From: Plenodomus lindquistii
Lineage: Eukaryota > Ascomycota > Dothideomycetes > Pleosporales > Leptosphaeriaceae
Length of the DNA stretch: 64,000 nucleotides
Direction of reading: 5' to 3'
Assembly: GCA_025504975.1 (NCBI GenBank)
Contig: JANUWI010000016.1
Span: forward strand, 620,001-684,000
Below the pieces are notes generated by a model. It was not told where the DNA came from and made no database searches. It saw nothing but the letters and a program-made list of their open reading frames with translations. A program made the position numbers and the translations under genes. Of the stretch, positions 11,697 through 22,954 are shown piece after piece; positions within the stretch are counted from its first letter, which is position 1, and every line of letters starts with the position of its first letter.

Positions 11697-12652
11697 CTCG
11701 ATTGGTAATGTATACAGGTTCGTGGCGTGCAGCGGCGCTCAACGAGTTGATATTCGTACCTGGTAACGCGGTCCAGCAAGAGCTCATCTAGTACCTGCCT
11801 TTTTGACGTCATCGTCTCGCATAAACATTGTGCAGCGAATCCTTCGTGTGCTAGGTTTCCAACCTAATCAGAGAGCCTGACTTTCTGTCCTGCGAGATGA
11901 GCAAGTAGCGTAAAACTTACCAAATGTGCTTCTGACGACTACTATGATGTGCAGGTGGGCTCTTGAAAGCGCCCCCCTGGAGCTACAGTTGTGTTATACT
12001 GACTTTTGATCAGCCATGTGCGTTTCTGGAGTAGGGCCAGGGATCATCTCCAAGATGGTGCGACAAAACCTCACATCGTGTCCCACGTTCTGCGACATCA
12101 ACCCTGATCGCCAGGTACAAGCACCCCTCTAACGTCAACTGAATTTGATCACAATGCTTCCAAGCTTTTCCCCCAAGCACCTGTTCCAAGGAATTTGTCG
12201 CCTCATGTTCTAGTCCTCTGGTTGTTCTCACGGCTTACTGGTTTCAACGGAGCGAGGCCGCTGCACTCCGTTCTCACACTGGTTCCGTGCTGTACAGCCC
12301 CCAAAACGGAGTCGCTAGAATCATCTGCGCAGACTAAAGTTTCCCTGCTGTAAGACGGGCTTGTCAAATATGGGCAACTCAGCTCCGTCCTTCTTGGGCA
12401 TCGTGGTCCAAGCAACGGAAGGCGGACTTGGCCCTCCGCACCTGCATGTCCTCAACGCTTGACTCTTCCTATGGGCGTATCTTGGTAATTAGTCCCAGAA
12501 ATCTGTACATATATCATATCTCGCAAAATGCGCTCCTTTTCAAGCCTGCATATAGCCCGTCGAACGGTGCACTTGTGTGGTCATACCGTCTCAGATCAAT
12601 CATATTGCATGATTATTTCTAGTCGTCCATTGTTAGTATCCGCCTGTAGATC
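11697..12652. other. Intergenic, upstream of the Ca2+-ATPase
   Basis: These 956 nt lie between VPS16 and the Ca2+-ATPase gene. I read both strands for small genes and tRNA boxes and saw none. The part nearest 12652 is pyrimidine-rich and A+T-richer, consistent with a promoter and 5' UTR. Confidence 0.4.
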
Positions 12653-15600
12653 ATGGCATCTCCTTCATCGAACCACGCCCATGATCGAGAAGATCAAAGT
12701 GCTCTCGCTCCTCTTCCCGAAATCACGGTCCAAATCCCTAGGATCCCGACGAAGGTGGACGCCAGCGAGACCTCTACGCTGACCGGGAATGCAACACCTG
12801 CAACCCTTGCGCCAGAACACGCACTCGCACAACACGCACACCAACAATCGCTCAGTACCATGAGCTCATCATTGAAAGGGGTGTTGTCCATCTCCGACAG
12901 AAGTCGGGCACCCAGTGACGCTACGTTACTACCGCGGACCACTTCAGCTTCCGTCTCTACGCATAGCGGCATCAGTGGTGTAAGCAAGTTCACACTCGAC
13001 TCTCAACGCCATGAAGATGCCTTGAAAGCAGACCCAGGATCTGAGAAAGAGTTCACAGTACAAGATAACAAGTTCGCCTTCTCACCCGGTCAGCTCAACA
13101 AGATGTTGAACCCAAAATCTCTTGCTGCTTTCATTGCTGTTGGTGGACTCGCTGGCCTGGAAGCCGGTTTGCGCACCGATGTAAATGAGGGTCTCAGCCT
13201 CGAGGAGACCGGGCTGTCAGGGACGGTCTCGTTCGCGGAAGTCACCAAGCAGTACAGGAGATTACGAGGAGCGGGCGCTCCGGGTCTGCCTCGCCCGGTG
13301 GAGGTACAACACGGTGTCAGCGCCGGGGATTTGTCGGCCTCTGGCTTGCATACTGGAGAAGCATTCTACGATCGTAAGCGTGTGTTCAAGTCCAACGTCC
13401 TGCCAGCGAAGAAGTCGAAGTCATTCCTGCAGCTCATGTGGGAGGCCTACTACAAGGAGAGCGTTCTCATTCTTCTTAGTGTTGCTGCTGTCATCTCGCT
13501 GGCACTTGGTCTTTACGAGACATTTGGCGTCGACCATGGTCCAGGAGCTCCGCCGTCCGTTGACTGGATTGAAGGATGCGCTATTTGCGTCTCTATTGCA
13601 GTCGTGGTGCTAGTTGGAGCGATTAACGATTGGCAAAAGGAGCGCGCATTCGTCAGACTAAACGCGAAGAAAGAGGACCGGATGGTCAAGGTCATCCGAT
13701 CAGGAAAGTCATTCACCATTTCCGTGTACGAGATTTTGGTTGGTGATGTCCTACATATGGAGCCAGGCGATCTCATTCCTGCCGACGGCATCTTCATTTC
13801 TGGGCACAACGTCAAATGCGATGAGTCATCTGCAACAGGAGAGTCGGATCAAATGAAGAAAACGAACGGCGAACAAGTGCTTCGTCTTCTCGAGCGCGGA
13901 CATAACGATTCGAAGGATCTCGATCCGTTCATCATATCTGGCAGCAAGGTTCTGGAAGGCGTTGGGACATGTGAGTAAAGCTGTCTCCCTCGCATTGATA
14001 TTCACGCTAATCAGACAGATCTCATTACCTCTGTTGGTATCCACTCTAGCTATGGCCGCATTCTCATGGCCATGCGACACGATATGGAACCCACACCACT
14101 CCAGGTCAAGCTTGATGGGCTGGCAAAAGCTATTGCGAAGCTTGCCAGCGCCGCTTCATTCTTGCTCTTGCTAATCCTTACTTTTCGTCTGGTCGCCACC
14201 TTCCCTGGTTCCCCACTCAGTCCAGCTGAGAAGGCATCGAAGTTTATGGATATTCTGATTGTTTCCGTGACCATTATTGTAGTCGCTGTGCCCGAAGGAT
14301 TGCCACTGGCTATCACTCTGGCTCTGGCATTCGCTACAACGCAGATGGTCAAGATGAACAATCTCGTTCGCGTACTCAAGTCATGCGAGGTCATGGGTAA
14401 CGCTACCACCATCTGCTCGGACAAGACTGGTACTCTCACGCAGAACAAGATGACCGTTGTTGCTGGCACATTCGGAGAGGACAATTTCGATGACAAGAAT
14501 CCAGGGGCTGCCGACAATCGCTCTTCAACATTTTCCCAGCGCCTGACCATGGAACAGACCCGCTTACTCGTTGCCTCTATCGCCATCAACTCAACAGCCT
14601 TTGAAGGCGAAGGCGGCGAATCTGGCTTCGTGGGGTCTAAAACTGAAACAGCTCTCCTGGGCTTCGCAAAGACTGTCCTTGGTATGTCTTCGCTGTCGCA
14701 AGAGCGTGCGGGTGCACAAGTTGCCCAAATGCTGCCATTCGATTCAAGCCGCAAATGTATGGGTGCAGTGCAAAAGCTTCCCAATGGCACATACCGGCTC
14801 TTGATCAAGGGTGCTTCCGAAATCCTACTTGGCTACTCTACAAGTCTTGCGCTTCCTACTGGTATTGTTCCCATGGATCGCGATCAAGCGCAACGTATAT
14901 CTGCCGTGATCGAGGAGTACGCCAGCCAGTCCCTCAGGACGATCGGGCTTGTTTACAGAGATTTTGCGCAATGGCCACCGCAAGGAGCTGAGGACCCTGA
15001 CGATTTGTCTGTGGCCGCCGATCTGGGACTTCTCTTGAATGATATGACATTTATTGGTGTGGTTGGTATTCAAGATCCTCTTCGCCCAGGCGTACCCGAG
15101 GCAGTCGCCAAAGCAAAGCACGCTGGTGTCGTCACACGCATGGTGACAGGCGACAATGTTGTTACAGCCAAGGCTATCGCATCGGATTGCGGCATCTACA
15201 CCGATGGGATCATTATGGAGGGTCCAGATTTCAGAAAACTCGGCGACGACGAGATGGATGATGTGCTCCCCCGCCTCCAAGTCCTCGCACGATCGTCTCC
15301 TGAAGACAAACGGGTCTTAGTCACTCGGCTTCGCAAGCTGGGCGGTATTGTTGCTGTGACTGGAGATGGAACGAACGATGGTCCTGCGTTGAAAGCTGCA
15401 GATATCGGGTTCTCCATGGGTATCGCTGGCACTGAGGTAGCCAAAGAGGCGTCAGCAATCATTCTCATGGATGACAATTTCAGCTCGATCCTTACAGCGT
15501 TGATGTGGGGACGAGCCGTCAACGACGCGGTGCAGAAGTTCCTGCAATTCCAGATTACTGTCAATATCACAGCCATGACAGTAGCATTCATCACCGCCAT

Positions 15601-16372
15601 TCAGGATCCCGACATGCGCTCAGTGCTTACAGCAGTCCAACTGCTCTGGATCAACTTATTCATGGACTCTCTCGCAGCGCTCTCGCTTTCCACGGACGCA
15701 CCCACTGACGAAATCCTCAATCGTCCACCAACACCCCGCAAGGCTTCCATCATCAGCCTAACAATGTGGAAGATGATAATCGGCCAAGCAATCTTCCAAG
15801 TCACTGCAACATTCGTCTTGCACTTCGCTGGACCAAAGTTCCTCCCCTATTCCGAAAGCGAAATGCGATCCATGATCTTCAACATGTTCGTATGGCTGCA
15901 GATTTTCAACCAGTACAACAATCGCCGTCTGGATAACAAACTCAACATCTTCGTCAATATTCACAAGAACTACTACTTCATCGCGCTCAACGTCGTCATG
16001 GTCGGCGCGCAGATCGTCATCGTGTTCTACGGCTCGACTGCATTCAGCATTGTCCGAATCAACGGAAACCAATGGGCTATATCGGTCATCATTGCGATAT
16101 TGTGTTTGCCTTGGGGCTGCTGCGTTCGTCTGTTTCCTGATAGCTGGTTCGCAATCGGCGCAAAGTTCTTTGGAAAGCCTTTCGTCGTTGTGTATCGCCC
16201 ATGCGCAAGGTTCTGGAACCGCATGATGGCGAGGATGAACTCGAAGAAGGGTAGATCAAGCGAGAAGGACGCACAGGATTCTAGTATCCATGTAGGTAGG
16301 GGCAAGTCGTCCGTCGAGTCTGTACAGGTGAAAGGGTTTAAAGGGGATACCGAGAAAGGCATCATCATGTAA
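12653..16372 (+). CDS. PMC1: P-type Ca2+-ATPase, PMC1/PMCA family
   Basis: Two exons, 12653-13970 and 14019-16372, with a 48-nt intron; the join gives 1223 residues. The disordered N-terminus (about 1-150) is Ser/Thr-rich. It is followed by transmembrane pair M1/M2 (near residue 260-330), an actuator domain with a TGES-like TGESDQM, the phosphorylation motif CSDKTGTLTQNK, KGASE in the nucleotide-binding domain, and the hinge motif TGDGTNDGPALKAAD. M4 contains the PEGLPLAIT motif of calcium pumps. Six C-terminal membrane segments follow, then a tail of about 65 residues. The family pumps Ca2+ from the cytosol, in fungi mainly into the vacuole. All catalytic motifs are intact. It lacks a long C-terminal calmodulin-binding tail, like other fungal PMC1-type pumps. 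Confidence 0.93.
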
Positions 16373-17346
16373 TAATTTTGCGCTACTGTAAAGAGCTTTC
16401 GCGCGATACGCTTGGGTCTGCGATTTTGCATCTTGTTTGCTGTGTTTACTTGAGCTATAACTCCCGACGAAATATTCTTGGTCACTGGTAGACGCGGAGC
16501 TCAGGTTATATCAGCGAATGCATCCACAATCGAAGTTGCATCTAGCAAGGAGTCTCTTCTAATTCACTGATGGCTAAAACCCTCGACAAAAGCTGCACGT
16601 TTCGATGTTCAGTCAACGGGAAGACGTCTGCTCGAGCGTGGCCTTCTCATCACATTCCATTTGATGTATACGAAGGAGCTTGTACATATCGAGTCTTGAG
16701 GCCTAAGCAACACTGTCTAGGACCTCGTATACGATACAAACAGGTTCTACACAACGTAGTCACTTCCGAGTTATTAGACTCTTCGCGTGATGATGAATTT
16801 GGTCTAGTATTCCATGTGTTTTCCTAGACGTCGGTGGAGGACTGTACTCCTTCTTTGAGATGGGTAACTCAATGGATAAAACTCCCTTGTGTAATCGCAA
16901 ATTGCACGACACTGGTAATAGAAATAGAGACAGTCTATTGCAATGGTGATGGTGGTGGTGATGGTGGTGGTGGTGGTGGCGGGGTATTGGGTGGTGACCC
17001 TTTCTTGGCAATCGTCAGCCTCATTGCCGACCGACATGTCTACCCCAGCATCGACCATGACACATGCCAACATAGTCCCTCTACACGCCTCCTTGTACGC
17101 CCCGCGCCAGTCCGCCCTCTCCCGTGGCTTCGACTGCACCCACAGTCCTTCGACCCTGACCTCTTCCTCGACTTCTGCTATCCCGACCCGCAGTCGCAAT
17201 TACACTCAGAGCCATAGCCACAGCCACAGCCACAGCCACAACGCGCATGCGCATCGACGCCAGTCCACCAGCTACGACGACAACGAATACACCACGACCA
17301 CCACCACTACGAGCAACAATTGGCCGACAGAGGCCAAGGCATCGTC
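16373..17346. other. Intergenic / possible TRS31 5' region
   Basis: This lies between the Ca2+-ATPase and TRS31. It contains a GGT-rich microsatellite at 16943-16982 and, from an ATG at 17035, an open frame rich in Ser, Thr and alternating Ser-His that ends at 17350 out of frame with TRS31. That frame could supply an alternative TRS31 N-terminus by splicing, or be 5' UTR. Confidence 0.4.
16943..16982. repeat. (GGT)n microsatellite
   Basis: An imperfect run of GGT/GAT triplets. It generates a spurious poly-His frame on the minus strand and a poly-Val frame on the plus strand. Confidence 0.85.
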
Positions 17347-18076
17347 ATGAGCGGCACGTCGAGTCAGGGACCGGGGCTGCGGTATCCCTCGAACAAGAAG
17401 AGCATCTACGACCGCAATCTCAACCGGAGCAAGAATGCAGAACTGAGCCGGGCCGCCTTTGCATACCTATTCATTGAGATGATTGCGTACGCGCAAAAGG
17501 GTGCCAAGGACGTTGGGGATCTCGAGCAAAGGTAACGATGCCCCCCATGCGTAGCACCAGGGGCTGTGTTCCGACACGGAGCTTGGAGCATACTGACGGT
17601 TCACCAGACTCAATTCCCAGGGCTACCCCATCGGCCTCCGCCTGCTCGACCTCCTCCTCTCCCGCTCTCCCAATCCCCTCGCCTCCATCCGACCCACACG
17701 CATCCTCTCCCTCCTCCAATTCATTGCCCAAACCCTCTACCGCCACCTCTTCGGGCGGCCCGCCGATGCACTCGAACGCTCAGGCACCGATCCAGGCCAA
17801 TACATGTTATTCGATAACGAGCCCATGGTCAATCAGTACATTAGCTTACCAAAGGAATTGTCCAGTCTTAACTGCGCCGCTTTTGTCGCGGGCGTCATCG
17901 AGGGCACCTGTGACGGCGCAGGCTTCCCCACCGAGGGTGTCACGGCGCATAGTGTGGGCGAGCAGGACGAGGCCAAGGACGGGAAGGGTATGTGGCCGGG
18001 CAAGACGGTGTTCCTCATCAAATTCAAGCCAGAGGTGATGGAAAGGGAAGACATACTCGCAAGGGGTGCCGGATGA
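17347..18076 (+). CDS. TRS31: TRAPP complex subunit TRS31 (TRAPPC5)
   Basis: Two exons, 17347-17531 and 17608-18076, with a 76-nt intron (GTAACG...CACCAG). They join in frame to 217 residues from the ATG at 17347. The sequence is a complete Bet3-like fold. IYDRNLNRSKNAELSRAAFAYLF leads the first helix, GYPIGLRLLDLL follows the intron, and SLNCAAFVAGVIEGTCDGAGF contains the conserved Cys/Gly region near the C-terminus. Trs31 belongs to the TRAPP core that acts as GEF for Ypt1/Rab1 at the cis-Golgi. The start is the least certain part: an ATG at 17320 is in frame, and splicing from an upstream ATG at 17035 is possible. Human TRAPPC5 is 188 residues and yeast Trs31 is 283, so this length is normal. 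Confidence 0.88.
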
Positions 18077-18414
18077 GCGGTCATCAACATATGGTGTCAT
18101 GTTTTCAAACGACCGTGCATGCATAGCGTAGGCGTTTTTGTGTACATTTTCCTTGCATGGCTGCGACTTGAGGCCGGGCAGTCACACATCTGGTGCAAAA
18201 GCCCATAATCAGTCGACCCCCCTGACGCGTTAATATACACCTTCCATCTCCGCGACATCACGTGAATCCTAGATTCATACCCCCTCGGGTCCTCCGGCAA
18301 GGACATGCAACGAGGGGCGATGACAGGATTCACGACGGGCTGTCCACCGCATATAGGCTCATGTCGATTACACAGTCCTTGGTATGTTATTAGCGCCTAT
18401 GAGAATCTGATGCA
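18077..18414. other. Intergenic, convergent
   Basis: This separates the 3' end of TRS31 from the minus-strand oxidoreductase remnant. Nothing was recognised. Confidence 0.35.
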
Positions 18415-18741
18415 TTACTCTGCGCGACATGACCACCCATCATCTCCGGCAGTCCAGGCGTCCCAACCCCCGCTGTGGTGTAGAACATATCCTTTGAGGT
18501 CCCACTTCTTCTTGACGTCCACCAAGTTACCATGATTCTCTCTCCAAAAGTTGTCCTGCCAGTTCGGATCCCGCCACTCCGCTTCGTTCACCATGGGGTC
18601 CACGGTGGAGAACAACTTGGGCATCATTGTAGCCTGCATTCCTACACTTGCGCTGCTCTTCAAATACTTCGCCGAGAGGACACAGAAGAGCTCGTATGCC
18701 AAGTCTATACAGGGGTCTCGATCAACCATGTACGTGCTCAC
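18415..18741 (-). pseudogene. 5'-truncated FAD-linked oxidoreductase remnant (BBE domain)
   Basis: The minus frame encodes about 108 residues that match the C-terminal berberine-bridge-enzyme (BBE) region. It includes VNEAEWRDPNWQDNFWREN, then DVKKKWDLKGY and a terminal CRAE. In BBE/PCMH flavoproteins this segment follows the FAD-binding domain. I could not find a FAD-binding domain (GGG-type motif) in the 700 nt upstream. A possible short extra exon (FRSYNEFRRF, around 18788-18817 on the minus strand) can be joined through a 53-nt intron, but an in-frame stop lies just before it. I infer a gene remnant that lost its 5' two thirds. A mis-modelled short gene is the alternative. Confidence 0.6.
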
Positions 18742-18817
18742 ATCTACGCATAGCAGAGAGCGATTAGAAACTCATCCTGAGTGATGGGTTAATCACCAAA
18801 CCGACGGAACTCGTTGT

Positions 18818-19430
18818 AGGATCTGAAGACGCTCCAACACGTCTAGCGTTGCGTTGTGATTACACGTGCGATGGGGCTACGAGACTCGCGCTGATAGTTT
18901 GATAAAACTCCCATCAACCCGAAGGGCAGTTCTGTAAAGCTATAGCATGATAACAGCTTCGCACACTATACCCTCCTCTGTATTCTCGCGGATGACCTAG
19001 TAACTTTGAGTGTAGTGGCTTTCCCTTTGCTGCTTCACAGACTGAAAATCCGTGCGCTTTTGAATGAGATGGAGAAGATTCGATGAAGTTAGATACCTGG
19101 GAGGTTGGGCGATGAACTTTCGCATGTAACCATGTGCCAATCAAATGTTCGTTCAACAGTAACGTTGCGTGGCTAGGTGCTTCGTACCGATTGCCTGTGA
19201 TCATACAACGTTACGTCATCGGTCAATGTGGTGATGCTTTGTAATGCCCTGAGGCGTTACGCTGTGAAAGCAGCGCTGCCAGATGAGGCCACGTTCCGCC
19301 AAGACGTCGCCGCCGCAGGCAGCCGCTAAGCCCCATTGTAATCCACATATGCTACTCAACTTCACCAAGTTCACTCTGTACACTCAATTGAAGTCTCGAA
19401 TTCCAACTCGAGCTTCACCAACAATCCAGC
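18818..19430. other. Intergenic, upstream of PDI
   Basis: This is the probable 5' region of the PDI gene. An ACGTCATC (CRE/UPRE-like core) lies near 19214, about 215 nt before the start. This is a sequence resemblance only. No coding sequence was recognised. Confidence 0.35.
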
Positions 19431-20574
19431 ATGCTGTTTAGCCGCCTAATACCAGCAGCTGTCGCGCTGCTGCCAGCCCTTACCGCCGCCGCAGGAGTGC
19501 TCGACCTCGAACCCACCAACTTTGACGATGTCGTTCTCAAGTCTGGAAAGCCGGCTCTCGTAGAGTTCTTCGCCCCCTGGTGTGGCCACTGCAAGAACCT
19601 TGCCCCTGTATACGAGGAGCTCGCTGGTGTCTTCCAGCACGCCTCAGACAAAGTCAGCGTCGCAAAGGTCGATGCGGATGCCCACAAGTCGCTGGGCAAG
19701 CGTTTCGGTGTCACAGGTTTCCCCACACTCAAGTGGTTCGATGGCAAGAGCGATAAACCAACCGACTACAGCGGAGGACGTGATCTCGAGAGCTTGACCA
19801 AGTTCATCCAAGAGAAGTCTGGCGTCAAGCCCAAGGTCAAGGGCAAGCTGCCCAGCGCGGTTACCTTCTTGGATAACCAAAGCTTCAAGGAGAAGGTTGG
19901 AAAGGATCAAGATGTGCTGGTCGCATTTACTGCTCCTTGGTGCGGACGTACGTTATCTCTAGCCGTCTGCCACATGGCAGCACCACCAAACTGACACATA
20001 TCCAGACTGCAAGACCCTCGCCCCCATCTGGGAGACCCTGGCCAACGACTTTGTCAACGAGCCCAGCGTCTTGATTGCCAAGGTCGATGCTGAGGCTGAA
20101 AACTCAAAGGCCCTCGCTTCTGAGCAGGGTGTCCAGGGCTACCCCACCATCAAATTCTTTAGGAAGGGAACCACTGAGGCTCTCCCATACGAGGGTGCAC
20201 GTAGCGAGGCCGACTTTGTCAACTTCCTCAACACAAACTCTGGTACCCACCGCGCTGTTGGCGGTGGTCTTGATGCCACCGGCGGCACGATTGAAGCCTT
20301 CAACTCGGTCATTGAGAAATTCCAGGGCGCCTACGGTGACGGAGCGGAGGAGGCGAAGAAGATTGCTGCAGGCCTTACAGATAAGTACGCTCAGTATTAC
20401 GTCAAGGTCTTTGATAAGATCGGCACAAACAAGGACTACGCCGCCAAGGAATTCAAGCGCCTTCAGGGCCTTTTGACAAAGGGCACCCTGTCTGCGGAGA
20501 AGGCGGATGATATCACCAGCCGGAGCAATATTCTGAGGAAGTTCCTAGGTTTGGAGGAGAAGACCGAGCTATAG
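19431..20574 (+). CDS. ER protein disulfide isomerase, two thioredoxin domains plus ERp29-C
   Basis: Two exons, 19431-19947 and 20006-20574, with a 58-nt intron, encode 361 residues. A signal peptide covers about residues 1-20 (LLPALTAA). Two thioredoxin domains follow, each with a CGHC active site: APWCGHCKNLAP near residue 50 and, rebuilt across the intron, APWCGHCKTLAP near residue 170. The C-terminal ~100 residues form an ERp29-type helical domain. This is the architecture of fungal TigA/ERp38-type isomerases, which form and shuffle disulfides in the ER lumen. The protein ends in KTEL rather than the usual KDEL or HDEL, a weak-looking ER retrieval signal. The intron splits the second active site exactly at its His codon. 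Confidence 0.92.
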
Positions 20575-20892
20575 ACGACGCGCAAAGCTTGCGAATTGCT
20601 TTGGTAGTGGTGATCTGATGTTTGCTACGAATGAGACAGGATAAGATACGATACAGGAGGGGTATACGAGAGTCCAGAGGTTGCTTGCGGTAGCTCGTAT
20701 GAGACCAATGTCATTCACTCAGGTGTGAACGAAAGGAAACATGTACATGTGTTGTAAAGGCAAATAGCGCACACACTATAAAATTCTAGAAACTCATCGT
20801 TACGCAAAAGGCCTACTCAACGCTCATGCAAAGAATTCTTCATGCGCAAGACGGAAATACACTCATCAGCGCAGCCTTTGGGTCGAGACATG
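20575..20892. other. Intergenic, convergent 3' ends
   Basis: These 318 nt lie between the PDI gene and the HSBP1-like gene. This is 3' UTR-like sequence with nothing recognisable. Confidence 0.35.
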
Positions 20893-21245
20893 CTACTTCC
20901 CGGACGCAGACGGCTTGCTCCCATCACCAGCCTGAATTGTCGCCTCGAGATTGTCTAGCCGCCGCGACATATCGTCCACTTTGAGATATCAGCTCTGATC
21001 TCCACTGCAGAATGTATAGATAGAATAGATCATACTCTTTGCAAGCAGCTCGCTGCTAATCGTTGTGAACTTGGCGTTTAGTTGGTTGAGCAGGTCATCG
21101 ACGACGGCGGTCAACTCTCCTGAGCCTTCACTATTCGAGTTGAGAGACTGCAGCAGACTGTCAGCGTGGAGTCTGACATGTGCACGGGTGCAAGTACGTT
21201 ATTGTCGCTCGCCGCGCGGTCTGCCAGCGGCTGTGGAGTGGCCAT
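20893..21245 (-). CDS. HSBP1-like heat shock factor-binding protein (small, three exons)
   Basis: Hand-built gene of 81 residues. Exons 21198-21245, 21036-21147 and 20893-20978 are separated by introns of 50 nt (GTACTT...CTGCAG, branch CGCTGAC) and 57 nt (GTATGA...CAAAG, branch GCTGAT). The spliced product contains ELTAVVDDLLNQLNAKF, then TTISSELLAKMDDMSRRLDN and LEATIQAGDG. This matches the heptad-repeat core of HSBP1 (human: VQTLLQQMQDKF, then DQIIGRIDDM). Family members are 70-80 residue trimeric coiled coils. In animals and plants they bind the HSF1 trimer and damp the heat-shock response, and they also assist WASH-complex assembly; the fungal role is less clear. The gene is divergent from EBP2. 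Exons are too short to appear as long open frames, so it is easily missed. Confidence 0.82.
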
Positions 21246-21604
21246 ATTCCAGGCTGAGACCAACTCTCCGACTGTGCGATGTGGATCAAACAAACGGTGT
21301 GTTATTGTGGCCGGAAGCTTGCTTCTTCTGCCGTTAAGTGCCTGTGCCTGACTAAGTGGTCGACAAGGTGAATGCTAAGAGTCCCTGGGCGCACGTGCAT
21401 CGGCGCCGCGGGTTCTTGCCTTTTGCGCGGGCGGTCAGCGACCTACTGGCGACTTAGCGCCAACGCTAAATGATTTCTCGGCCAAGATTTCGAACTCCGC
21501 AATAATTTTTGGGAAGCAGCTATTGTCGTCGCAAATCACGTCGCAACATCCAGACACATCCCAAGAAATCAACACGACACGTCCACGGCATTATTTCTGT
21601 CGCA
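21246..21604. promoter_or_regulatory. Divergent promoter region, HSBP1-like / EBP2
   Basis: These 359 nt lie between two divergent start codons. Part of it (around 21380-21470) is G+C-rich with GCGC and GGCG runs. No known site was identified. Confidence 0.4.
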
Positions 21605-22954
21605 ATGGCGAAAAGCAAGCTCAAGTCTGCGCTAGACCATCATAAGGGAAGGAACATTAAGCTGGAGAAGCAGCGCAAGCATGAAAAGGAAGTCAGAAAA
21701 CTGAAGGAGAAGAAGAAGGCGGAGAGCGGAGAAGTGACTGTAGATGGTGGTGAGGATAAAGAGGATGGTGGTGTGCCTGTGCCGCTCGATGAGGTAGAGG
21801 TCAAGCTCAATGGCAAGTCGAAGAAGTCGAAGAAGTCGCAGAAGAATGGCGCGAAGCCTGCCACAGCCGAGGAGCCAGAGTGGGAGACCGATGGCAGCGA
21901 CGACGACGACGACGAAGATGAAGACATGGCCGAGCGCGTTGCGCTCAACCTCGCGCATCTCGAGGACAGCGATAGCGATATCAGCTCTGACGAGGAGGAG
22001 ATTCAGGCCGGAGAAGACGCCGAAGACGACGAGGCAGCCGAGGATGACGAGGAAGATGACGACGGAGAAGAAGACGACATCCCGCTGTCCGATCTCGAGT
22101 CCGTCGCTTCAGACGACAAGGGCGACATCATACCACACCAGCGCCTCACCATCAACAACACAACCGCCTTAACCGCCGCTCTCCACCGCATACAGCTGCC
22201 CTACGCCAAGCTCGCCTTCTCGGAATACCAAGCCGTTGTCACCGACGCGCCCGTCGAGATTGAAGACGTCGAGGATGATCTCAGTCGCGAACTAGCATTC
22301 TACAAGCAATGTCTATCATCTGTCAAAGATGCGCGCAAGAAGCTCAAGAAGGAGGGTGTGCCATTCTCGCGACCAGCAGACTACTTCGCCGAGATGGTCA
22401 AGAGCGACGAACACATGGGCAAGATCAAGCAAAAGCTGATTGATGCCGCGGCAGGCAAGAAGGCCGCAGCCGAGGCACGAAAGCAGCGTGATCTGAAGAA
22501 GTTTGGAAAGCAGGTGCAGGTCGCCAAGCTCCAGGAGCGCGCAAAGGAAAAGCGCGAGACCATTGATAAGATCCAGACTCTCAAGAGAAGTACGTACTGC
22601 CCCTCCCCAAACACTGGGGACACGTACAGAAGAAAATACTGACTGCGTTTTACAGAGCGCCAAGGCGCAGATATCACAGCCACCCACGAGGAGGACCTCT
22701 TTGACGTCGCCGTCAAGAATGACGACTCCAAACCCGGCAAACGCGAGCGCAGCGACGGCGGCGGCAAGACCTTCAACAACAAACGCCAGAAGAAAGACCA
22801 GAAGTACGGGTTTGGCGGCAAGAAGAGGCATGCAAAGAGCAATGATGCGCAGTCCAGTGCGGATGGCAGGGATTTCTCGGTCAAGAGAATGAAGGGGAAG
22901 ACTGGTGGTGCGAAACAACGGCCGGGCAAGGCGAACAGGGCGAAGAGACATTAG
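21605..22954 (+). CDS. EBP2: rRNA-processing protein EBP2
   Basis: Two exons, 21605-22589 and 22656-22954, with a 66-nt intron, encode 427 residues. A basic N-terminus leads into long acidic stretches (EDDEEDDDGEEDD and similar, about residues 95-190). These are followed by the conserved Ebp2 domain: RLTINNTTALTAALHRIQLP, then DVEDDLSRELAFYKQCL, GVPFSRPADYFAEMVKSDEHM and a coiled coil. The C-terminus is Lys/Arg-rich (GFGGKKRHAKSN). Ebp2 is a nucleolar protein needed for 27S pre-rRNA processing and 60S subunit assembly, and it works with Rrs1 and Brx1 in yeast. The upstream in-frame ATG at 21509 was not used because the family starts near MAKSKLKSALDHHKG. Confidence 0.93.

Noticed and set aside
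16760..17011. Poly-His minus-strand open frame
   Set aside because: The histidines are the complement of the GGT microsatellite at 16943-16982; no start context or other domain supports a gene.
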